A stretch of DNA of 64,000 bases from assembly GCA_950295325.1 (NCBI GenBank), contig OX485807.1, positions 24,647,666 to 24,711,665 of the forward strand. Reading direction: 5' to 3'. This document shows positions 43,430-52,643 of this stretch, piece by piece. How positions within the stretch are numbered: position 1 is the stretch's first letter; every line of letters starts with the position of its first letter. This stretch comes from Polytrichum commune (Eukaryota; Streptophyta; Polytrichopsida; Polytrichales; Polytrichaceae). The notes under the pieces are model-generated. The model ran no database searches and was not told the DNA's origin. It saw only the letters and a program-made list of their open reading frames with translations. The position numbers and the translations under genes were made by a program.

Positions 43430-44378
43430 ATCTGACCAGGGTCAGTCATACTTTTGGTTTATGTGACGGTGCGAAGTCACATAAAAAGTCAGCACATAGA
43501 GAGTTCAGTAGTTAGCAGCTTGGTTCATGTAACTGACGGCAGTGACATGATATGTAGTTGACTTGATATGCTGAATATGTAGTCTGACTTGATATGTAGT
43601 TGACTTGATAATGTAGTTGACTTGATATGCTGAATAAAATTGCAATACCTATATTGTTCTCCACATACAAAAGTTGTTGGTCATTGAACTGGCTGAAGTA
43701 CTATGAGTTCAGCAACTAACAATACATTTAACATTGACAATGGACTTGATTTATATTTTTTGATTTCAGTGGGATTTTTATGCACGTGCCTAATTGTTGA
43801 AGCATTTGAGACACTTGACTGCGCGATTTCATGAACTCGTGTCATAGGTTGTTTATAGACTTCATAGCTATTGGTATTTTATTATAGTTGGCAAATTTAA
43901 CTATTATAGTATATCAATTTGTGGAGGATGTTGTTACTCTGAATTATTAGTCAGTCACATGAACAAAACTTCTCACTACTGAACTGGCTATATGAAGAAG
44001 GATTGTGACTTTGTACAATCACAAAAACCAAACTTATGACTGACCTAGGTGAGTCTTGCAAGCTAGGGCGTCCATAAGTTGGATGATCCTGAAGCAAATA
44101 TAGACTTTAAGGACTGCCACCAAAAATCTTCCAGTCTGAAGTTCTCTTTTAAGCTTACATGAAGGGGGGGGGGGGAGTACGTGTGGCAGTGAGTCTAGTA
44201 TTCTAGATATTGGTAGCAGTCATTTGGTGAACTTGATGGTTAAATTGAGAGTTCTGGCATAACTAGTCAAGATCCATGTTGTGAAATTGTAGTGTGATTA
44301 GGGTTTTTAGTTCCCACGCTCAATTCCGCGTGGTTTTCTGAACAGGAGCAAGTGGCATTGACCGCCTTACATTGACAA
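43430..44378. promoter_or_regulatory. Upstream region of the TNP2 gene with TGACT dyads
   Basis: TGACT/AGTCA motifs reappear from about 43440 (GACCAGGGTCAGTCAT, ATGTGACGGTGCGAAGTCAC) onward, including a short tandem of TGATATGTAGTTGACT at 43548-43630. This is taken as element-derived 5' sequence of TNP2, marking the right edge of the captured region. G10 at about 44166-44175. Confidence 0.45.
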
Positions 44379-47300
44379 ATGGCTAGGCGTGGAGCGACGG
44401 GGGCAAGCGACCTCCACCTCTGGGAACTAGAGGAGAGAGAGGCAGATAGATTGGGGCTAACGCATTACCGTTGCCCATGCAGGAACTGTATGGGAGGTCG
44501 TTGCATCAGTAGGGGAACCATTCGCAAGCATCTCAGAACCATCGGAAGAGACCCTCAATTCACTGTGCCTATTTTGGTATGTCTACATAACTACTAGGAG
44601 AACAGTTGAAATATGACTAGAACAGTTCAATATGGCATGGCCAACATTACTGGTTTTTATTAGAATTTGTGACTAGGTCTAGTCACATATGACTGATTCT
44701 AATCAAGGTTGACTGTCATAAGTAACATCCCACCAAAACTAGTCATGCATTCTTATTAAATCCAGTCATATCGGACACGCAATGAGGTAATGCTCCAGTG
44801 CTAAAATACTTTCAACTATTAATTCCGGGGGGTGTGCTATGTTCAGGCTGGACTCGTGGATGCGGAACAGGACCTTGTTGAAGAGGAAGTTAGGGAAAGC
44901 CCTCATCAGCTGGACAACAACAATGGGGGCATGGACGCAATAAGAATGATCATGGAGTGCCTCTCTAGATACGATAACCTCGAGGACGAAGACCGTGAGG
45001 ATTGTAGAAGAACAGACGATGTGGAGGAGGACGACGCAATCCCCGGGGAGGAAGGGGATTGCACGGCAGATTTAATGGAGGAATTACTTGCGCATGCCCG
45101 AACTCCCCTCTTTGCAGGTGCCACAACAAGTCGCTTGGTCGCAACTCTGCTGCTCCTCAATTGCTTTGCGGTGTTTGGAGTATCGAATGCATTTGCTGAT
45201 GAACTACTTCAACTGCTACATATTCTCCTTCCAAGCGACAATTACCTACCCCGTTCCCACTATGAAGCCCGGAAGTATGTGGTGAAGCTGGGACTGTCCT
45301 ATAACAACATTCATGCATGCCGCAATGGATGTTGCCTATTCAGAAAGGAGTTGCAGGATGCGAAGTCCTGTCCAAAGTGCAACGCCCCGAGATACAAGTC
45401 GGAGTCCAGCCCAATCCCATCCAAAATCCTACGCCACTTTCCGTTGATTCCCCGTCTGAAGCGCATGTACCGGTGCAAAAGATTGGCGGAACTTAACAAA
45501 TGGCACGCCAATCAGAAGAAGGAGGGTATTAACGTGGAATGCGTCCCTGACTCGAAGGCCTGGAAGAATATTGATTCGTTGGATGCCAACTTTACAGATG
45601 AGCATAGGAACATACGCTTGGGGATGGCATTGGACGGTGTGAATCCGTTCGGAAACCAGTCGCTCAGTCACTCGACATGGCCGGTCCTTCTGGTGAACTA
45701 TAATTTGCCTGCATGGCTAGTGACAAAGCCATTTTTCATCATGCTTGCATTGCTTATTCCAGGTATTGCTTACACTCAGAACTGATGACTGCATCTAGTA
45801 ACCAGCATAGTAAGAAGGTTGACTGTGAATAGTGCAATTTCTGAAACCAGTCACTGGTTCCAGTATCTACACTCAGAATTGTTGACTGCATCTAGTAACG
45901 AGCATGGTAAGAAGGTTTACTATAATTTGTCTGCATGACTAGTGACAAAGCCATTTTTCATCATGCTTGCATTGCTTATTCCAGGTCGCGAGAGCGTGAC
46001 CTCGGAGAACATCGATGTGTACCTTACTCCATTGATTGAAGAGCTCTTGGAACTTTGGAAAGGGGTACCAGCCATAGATGTGTCTGAAGAGCCCCCAAGA
46101 CAGCATTTTAAACTACGGGCTCTACTTCTTTGGTGCATTCACGACTTCCCTGCGTACGGACTCACATCTGGCCAAGTCACAAAAGGGTATAGAGCGTGTA
46201 CCAAGTGTGGGCCAGATGTTACAACTCGGCGGTCAAAGGCTCTCGGAAAGAATGTATATTTAGGTCACCGCCGGTATCTCAGTAGATGGCATCCATATCG
46301 TAGGCTCAGGCATTCATTTGATGGTTAACAGGAGTACCGACCTCCCCCTCCAATTCTAACAGGATGCGACATCAAGGGCTATGCACAAGAAAGATTGTCC
46401 TTCCTGCAAGAGTCACAGGGAAGAAGAGGTGGAGGAGAAGGCGACCCCATTCAGCGTACCGGAGTGAAGCGGCTCTCCGCTCTGTACAAGCTTCCGTATT
46501 GGCAGGTACTTAGCGCATTCACAGGTTCCAGTAACTGACATTTAGAATTGTTGACTAAATCTAGTAACAAACACGCTTATCTGGTTGAATGTGAATAGTG
46601 CAATTTCTGAAATCAATCACTGGTTCCAGTAACTGACATTTAGAACTGTTGATTGAATCTAGTAACAAACACGCTTATCTGGTTGAATGTGAATAGTGCA
46701 ATTTCTGAAATCAATCACTGGTTCCAGTAACTGATAGTTAGAATTGTTGACTGACTCTAGTAACAAACACGGTTAGCAGGTTGAATGTGAATAGTGCAAT
46801 TTCTGAAATCAATCACTGGTTCCAGCATGTTCAGTTATAATTGTTGACTGACTCTAGTAACCTGGTTGGTAAGAAGAGTGATTGTGAATAGTGCAATTTC
46901 TGAAATCCATGACTGCCAGTATGGATGAAACAAAATATGGACCTATATCTTTTCAATGAATGCTTAAGAGTTTTTGTCGAAAGTGAGTAAATCTGACGCT
47001 GGAATGCTTTGCTGGGATTTCTGGCAGGACCTCCTCATTAGACATCTTTTGGATCCCATGCACTGCGAAAAAAACATCTGCGAGAACGTGATGAAAACAA
47101 TTTGGGGAGTCCGTGACACTTTGAAGGCCCGGCTAGACTTAAAAGAGGCCAACATTCGACCATATCTGCACCCTCTTCCAGGAAGGAAACTTGGGTCTGT
47201 CGTACTTCCAACAGCTCCATATGTACTATCGAAAGAAGAGAAGGCAAAATTCATAGACATTATCCGCAATTTGAAGACTCCTACGAACTACGCTGGCCAA

Positions 47301-49104
47301 CTTGCAAAATGCATTGCGTCGGATGGGGACTTGAAGGGGCTGAAATCTCATGACTACCATGTCTTGATGCAACAATTGCTCCCCTTGTGTTTGCGCACTC
47401 TCTTAGACAGGGATACGCGGGTGGCAATAATACGGCTTAGCCGGGTGTTTGTACGATTGTGCGCAAAATCCGTAGATCCCTCGTCCATGGAACAGTTATT
47501 GGAGTACACAGCTGAGACTCTATGCATGCTAGAGATGGTTTTTCCACCTTCATTCTTTGATGTCATGTCGCACCTCCCCATTCACCTGGTGCAGCAGTTG
47601 GATATATGTGGTCCCGTACACACCCGATGGATGTATCCTATTGAGCGGTACCTGAAGAGACTGAAGGGCTATGTTAGGCAACGAGCAAAACCTGAGGGAT
47701 CCATGGCGAGGGGGTACACAATAGAGGAGGCGTTAGGATTTTGCACAGAGTACATGCAAGACTGTGAGCTAACACGCAGGAGGACTTGGGACGACGAGGA
47801 GGAAGTAGGGGCCAAGAGTGAGGTCGCGGAGGGTACAGGTCGATATCGACTCTTGACATCAGAGCTGAGGACACGGATTCACGAGTTTGTTCTCACGAAT
47901 GCTGAGCCTCTACAGTCATACAGAGAGTAAGCATCACATGTTTTAGTCATGCACTCTGTCTAGAAGGGACAATGTGACTCTATAGTCAACAAAGGTCTAT
48001 TGCGTATTAATTCCAGTCATCATATTGCAACACATGACTAACAGATAGTAAGCATCACATGTTTTAGTCATGCACTCTGTCTAGAAGGGACAATGTGACT
48101 CTATAGTCAACAAAGGTCTATTGTGTACTAATTTCAGTCATCATATTGCAACACATGACTAGGGAATTAGATGTTGATGACGTTTACATTTATCTGCCGG
48201 TTGTTTTTGTTATGTAAAAAAATTCCATCCACTGTGGCTTCCAATCAGACGTCACTACTTGGAGATGGAAGCGCGGCACAGAATGCGTGCAGAGATACGT
48301 CGTCGATCACGGGGCAGAAGAGCAGAGTATCCAGCAATCGCAAGGAATGAGCAGTTTTCTGAGTGGCTTCCAATCGCGGTGCAACGGGATGTGGCAGCAG
48401 GCACAGAGGTCCATGAAGATATTCTTGGCCTTGTCCTACCACCTTCATGCGAGGCAAAATCGTATCGCAGCATGTATGCATACGGGAACCATATACGTGT
48501 GCGAGGAGCAGAGGGCCACTTGTCAACGTGCGACAGCGGAGTAGCTGCAACATTCTCACAATCTTGCCGTTCCAGCAGAAAGGACAAGAATCACAGGCTT
48601 GCGAACGTGGAGTACGTGGGGTGGGTCGAAGAGATTATTGGGGCTGACTATGGGAAGTTCGAAATACTCCTACTGTATTGCAAGTGGGTCCGCGCCACGT
48701 GGATTGGGCCACGGGCAACTATGAAAAGAGATGAGTACGGTTTCACTCTCGTGAACATTGACCGTACCATTCCGTACTCATCAGATTCGTTTGCGTTTCC
48801 TCTTCATGCTCAACAGGTCTTCTTTGTTGACGATGTGGCACATCCTGGATGGAAGGTAGTTCTACGCAAAGAGGCACGAAGTGTGAGAGTGACTTCCATG
48901 GCTGAAGGAAGACCAGATCTACACTGCCTAAGCTTATGCGACGATGTTGTAACTCAGGGATTGATGGCACATCATGTCGCTGATGATACCGTAGCAATGC
49001 CACCTGTTTTATCAAGTTCCAGGGAGCTTTCTAGCAACGAGGTGCAGCTTGCTATGCAAATGGAGGATACAGAGGCAGACTACAATGATGAATCACCACA
49101 GTAG
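44379..49104 (+). CDS. TNP2 (TNPD-like) CACTA transposase, five-exon model with one in-frame stop
   Basis: Exons 44379-44576, 44847-45762, 45985-46505, 47028-47926, 48249-49104; all borders GT/AG and the frame sums to 1130 codons. Exon 1 has the transposase-associated zinc-binding motif (YRCPCRNCMGGRCISRGTIR). Exons 2-4 carry the Transposase_21/TNP2 core: RLGMALDGVNPFG, LLVNYNLPAWLVTKPFFIML, WCIHDFPAYGLTSGQ, RHLLDPMHCEKNICENV; acidic residues in these motifs are the likely catalytic ones (family knowledge). Then a DUF4218 domain (HDYHVLMQQLLPLCLRTLL, HLPIHLVQQLDICGPVHTRW) and in exon 5 a DUF4216 domain (LLYCKWVR, YSSDSFAFPLHAQQVFFVDD, WKVVLRKEAR). TAA at 46326-46328 (codon 486) interrupts exon 3; both sides are otherwise clean, so the defect looks recent, or the codon is bypassed. 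It cuts and moves the element together with the TNPA-like protein. Confidence 0.85.
45697..45986 (+). repeat. 68-bp tandem copies that define TNP2 intron 2
   Basis: 45697-45764 and 45919-45986 are identical at 66 of 68 positions (ACTATAATTTG(C/T)CTGCATG(G/A)CTAGTG... to TTATTCCAGGT). The offset is 222 bp. The intron, 45763-45984, is also exactly 222 bp: its donor GT lies at the end of copy one and its acceptor AG at the same CAGGT of copy two. Confidence 0.95.
46524..46914 (+). repeat. 98-bp tandem repeats in TNP2 intron 3
   Basis: GGTTCCAGTAACTGA-type starts lie at 46524, 46622, 46720 and 46818, a strict 98-bp period, with the last copy diverged. Each unit has ATTGTTGACT...CTAGTAAC, GTGAATAGTGCAATTTCTGA and CAATCACT. 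A related copy, about one and a half units, fills intron 2 (45771-45915). Confidence 0.9.
47927..48165 (+). repeat. 121-bp tandem duplication in TNP2 intron 4
   Basis: AGTAAGCATCACATGTTTTA starts at 47926 (the splice donor) and again at 48047; the units are nearly identical through AACACATGACTA. Each contains several TGACT/AGTCA motifs. Confidence 0.9.
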
Positions 49105-49993
49105 GACTGTAGGAGCCCAACTACTATCTGTAGAATTTTGGTACAGCAAAAGAGTAGTCACAGAGATTGCACACTTAACAAATTAAAGTTGTATGGACAA
49201 AGGGGGTTCATTACCAATATAAGTAAAGGAAATTGTGTCTGTGACTATGTTATATCGCAGTCATGACTGAATCCAGTAAAGAAAACTGTCCACATGGCTA
49301 CGTTATTTTGTCAACACTTTGGCATCTCAAAAAAGTATGGGAAGGTGATCAATAACGGCTTTGTTGTGAGCATGGGAATTCTGTAGCCTGGTTAAGCATA
49401 CACGGCAATGTCGTGCATCTGAAAAGAAAGTGGGAAGATATTCCAAGTGGAATCATGATTTCTGGACGCCCAAGCCAATTACTTACTAATTTTTGAAGGT
49501 GTGTTTAGTTCCTGTTTCTATGATGGGGTGCCTCTAAAATGACACGTGATCATGTTTGCGCGCAGACATGGTAGTGTTGAATAGACGAGCTATTATGTAA
49601 GTGAAGATTATAGACCTACTTCTATATCACAACACTCACCCATGGAGCCAACGACTAGAGGACTTCAAAATCATCTGATTGAAATATATGACAACTATTA
49701 GTCAGTTCATTTACTACAGGAAGTCATGTAGTCACCCAAACCAACTCTCTTACTGCAGTAAGACATACATAACGCATTAGCATTAGCATGACTACACATA
49801 GTGAGCACTCATAGCATGACTCTGGGAACCGGGCAGGAGAACATATGTCCCGTTCCCGTAGACGTTCCCACCCAGGTCCTCAAAAATATGACTACGTATA
49901 TGACTAGACCATGACTGGACCCTCTTAGGACTGATTTTAGACTAAACCAATGACTGAGGTGACTACATAGTCATATGCCCTTAGTCACATCCG
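49105..49993. promoter_or_regulatory. CACTA right subterminal region
   Basis: 3' flank of TNP2 followed by dense TGACT/AGTCA motifs, most obvious from 49,690 to 49,990. A GGGAAC/GTTCCC-rich block (49,825-49,880) has a counterpart near the left end (32,465-32,515). Confidence 0.65.
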
Positions 49994-50021
49994 GTCACAT
50001 TGGGCTGGTTTTCTTGTAGTG
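49994..50021. repeat. CACTA right terminal inverted repeat
   Basis: 28 bp, perfect complement of 32323-32350; followed by the ATA target copy 50022-50024. Confidence 0.95.
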
Positions 50022-50033
50022 ATAATATCAATT

Positions 50034-50228
50034 TCATTTCATTTCATTGAGAGGACCCATATATTGAATCAAACAATCTATAAAGATGCACTTTTGACAA
50101 CCATAACTAAACCAAGGGAGGTCCAGTTTTTGCAAATGCTTCATCGTAGATTGGCTAATGTAACACATGTGTAAATCCAATTGGTCTAAGTTGGAGAACA
50201 TGAAAATCAATCCCAATAACACCCACAT
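50034..50228 (-). pseudogene. Possible leucine-rich-repeat fragment
   Basis: The minus-strand frame FSNLDQLDLHMCYISQSTMK-HLQKLDLPWF has the spacing of one to two leucine-rich repeats of the F-box/RNI type. It is short, isolated and starts right beside the CACTA target site, so it may be the tail of a gene fragment that was the insertion target. No exon border was identified. Confidence 0.3.
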
Positions 50229-50847
50229 ATCTTTTTTTTTGAAGACTCCATGTGTGGGAAACCCATAGTCTCATCCTTTTAATGTTGCATGTTCACACCA
50301 CTAAAGTGCTCATGATGTGATGAGGTCATAGTGACTAGGCGACTAATAATTGAGTCTTGACACAACTATATGATATATTGGGAGCAAAAGGAAAATGAAT
50401 TACAAATTCACATCATATTTTTCCAATACTGAGGGCATGACCTACTATCCCTAGAAGCTTCCCATGCTCTCTATTGCAACTCTAGTAACTTGTCAAGGTA
50501 TGTAAGTAGTAAAACATTAGTTAAACTCATCAGATAAGTATGTTGGATTCATGCCTCCCTGATGAGAAGTTACCATGTAAGTAACTAGCCACTCGGGGCC
50601 CAGCCCCGCCGTTGGTGGTAGGAGGAGGCCGTAAGAGAGGTGGTGTTGAAATATCATAGATCACTTGGCACATGGGCAATTGCATGTACTCTGAACCTTA
50701 TACCTAAAACCTCTAATAGTTTGCTTACACCAAGTTCATCTAAATGGCAACAAGAAAAATGCATGATTGAACTTCAAACCATACTCAATCATGATATGCT
50801 CAATATGTATGCGAGCTCAATATATGCATGCCCATGTGCCAAAGGTG

Positions 50848-51437
50848 CTCAAATAAGTCTTAATAAAAACAATCCAAATTCTCATTAAAGACTACTAAGT
50901 TGAAAGCAAAAAAGGCAAACATATCTTGCACAACTCACTCACAACACTTAGGTGAGATCAAGCGAAGAGAACTAAGAAGCGATTGGAACTCACAAAGAAT
51001 CGCATAAACCGGCAAATAAGAATGTGTTGTGTCTTTCATCCAATATATCTTTAGGATTGAAGAAACACATAATTTACTTCTCTCAATTCACTTCTCTCAA
51101 GTTCTAGGAGTCTTTTGTATGTCATACCAACAAGAATCACAAAAGAGAATGGTACATCAAAGAGTTCATGATAGTTGAGGTGCTTCTAATAGATCTAATT
51201 ACATTTCTAGTAGGAGGTGCTTCAAATGCAAGCAAGACGATTCTCATTCTTCCTACTTCTTTCCTATAAAAATTCTATGCTTCAAACCCTAAATCTAACT
51301 CCTTGCTCCTCCTTTAGTTTTCATGGAAAAAACTCTAGGGGAAAATGGAGCGATGTGGACATCTCTTTAAGCATACTCCATGTCAACGTGTCCATGGGTG
51401 CGCCCATGATGTGTTTGTCATTTGTCATAATGGGCTT
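50848..51437. repeat. Direct repeat, left copy (about 590 bp)
   Basis: It aligns by eye over its whole length with 52034-52638: CAAATTCTCATTAAAGACT, CACAACACTTAGGTGA, CCAATATATCTTTAGGATTG, CTAGGAGTCTTTTG, TCTCCTTTAGTTTTC, and TCCATGGGTGC-CCCATGATGTG near the end. Divergence is roughly 15-20 percent by eye. It brackets the DDM1-like fragment. Confidence 0.8.
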
Positions 51438-51649
51438 AATGGAGTTGTGGCTAATCAAATGGGTTTGCTTGCCCATTTGAAGGCAAGAAGATGCATGGCC
51501 CATTTCTGGTTATGGTACTAGTCTCAACTCTCTCCAACTGGGTCAATAAAATTAAAAGGTTTTTTTTTTCTTCTTCTTACCTCTGTCCATTTTTCCATGT
51601 AAATAAATCAATGCAATATTCTTATAAAATGTGATATGAAATGTTTTAA

Positions 51650-51855
51650 CGATTATAGATTTGTTCCTACCTTGGAAGTTTTCCTCTATCATTCAGGTTA
51701 TGAACAAGATGGATGTGCAAAACTGCAAAGAAATCACATGCCCATGTCACCTGCTAAAGATTCATTTCTAGTGATTGTCATCTCGTATGAAGTAATCATG
51801 AACGATATAAGATTTGGCAAATGCAAATGGAAATACATAATTGTGGATGAGGTGA
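51650..51855 (+). pseudogene. DDM1-like SNF2 chromatin-remodeller fragment
   Basis: The plus strand reads RFVPTLEVFLYHSGYEQDGC, AKLQRNHMPMSPAKDSFLVI, VISYEVIMNDIRFGKCKWKY and IIVDE, continuing into VRHLLRN. This is the segment of SNF2 ATPases leading to motif II (DEGH in active enzymes, DEVR here) and the wording (RKHMP, SYEVAMND, WKYI-VDE) is that of DDM1/LSH. DDM1 is the plant remodeller that keeps transposons methylated and silent. Only about 70 of some 760 residues are present; the altered DE-box and lack of other motifs exclude activity. An ATAG| precedes the stretch, so it may be exon-bounded. Confidence 0.7.
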
Positions 51856-52033
51856 GGCATTTGTTACGCAATCCGTTTTGTTCAATATTTAGGCGAAGAT
51901 CTTCATTGTCTCCACTACTACATAATTATTCTCTTGTTCATGGAAATCCAAGTATAGTCAAATTTTTATTGAATTTGAAGGGTATGCTTTTGTTTGAGTT
52001 TGAAGAGTGTATAGCTTATTTTTCACAAGTCTA

Positions 52034-52638
52034 GTCGCAATAAGTCTTAATTAAAGAAGTTCAAATTCTCATTAAAGACTGCTAAGTCGAAAGTAGATTA
52101 ACAAAAATATCTTGCACAACTTACTCACAACACTTAGGTGACATCAAGTCAAGAGAACAATGAAGTGATTGGAAGTCACAACGAATCGTAGAATGAGACA
52201 AATAAGAATGCATTGTATCTTGAATCCAATATATCTTTAGGATTGAAGAAGCACATAATCTATTTCTTTCAATCCACTTCTTTGAAGTCTCTAGGAGTCT
52301 TTTGCATGGCATACTAACAACAATCACAAAAAAAATACATCAAAGATCTTGTGATTATTGAGATGCTTCTGATAAATCTAATTACACTAGTAGTAAAAGG
52401 TGATTCAAATAAAAGCATGATGATACTCATTTTTCCAACCCTTTTCTTCTAAAAGTTCCTTGCTTCAAACCCTAATTCTAATTCTTGCTTCTCCTTTAGT
52501 TTTCTTCGAAAGAACGTGGGCAACTCCACTTGAACCCTAGATACTCCTGGGAAAAATGGAGAGATGTGAACATCTTTTGAAGCATACTCCATGTCAACAT
52601 GTCCATGGGTGCACCCATGATGTGATCGGCATAATGGA
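52034..52638. repeat. Direct repeat, right copy (about 600 bp)
   Basis: Partner of 50848-51437. It ends just beyond the 3' end of the Helitron helicase frame (stop near 52644). CATGGGTGCACCCATG at about 52604-52619 is a perfect 16-bp palindrome; the left copy has one change in it. Confidence 0.8.
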
Positions 52639-52643
52639 AATAA

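Larger units (their letters stand above)
32323..50021. mobile_element. CACTA (En/Spm) transposon, 17.7 kb, with captured host gene fragments
   Basis: The terminal inverted repeats are 28 bp and perfect, beginning CACTACAAGAAAACCAGCCC at 32323 and ending with the complement at 50021. The flanking 3-bp duplication is ATA (32320-32322 and 50022-50024), exactly what CACTA transposases make. Both ends have subterminal regions with many short TGACT...AGTCA dyads. Inside are two divergent genes, TNPA-like (minus, 40209-33478) and TNP2 (plus, 44379-49104). Between them, and in the TNPA first large intron, are fragments of unrelated host genes (about 36.9-43.4 kb). Intact termini, duplication and nearly open genes point to a fairly recent insertion. 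CACTACAAGAAAA tips are well known from Caspar-type plant CACTA elements. Confidence 0.95.

Noticed and set aside
50848-52638. LTR retrotransposon with the direct repeats as LTRs
   Set aside because: No TG/CA ends, primer-binding site, polypurine tract or 5-bp target duplication could be found, so this is kept only as an alternative to Helitron ends.
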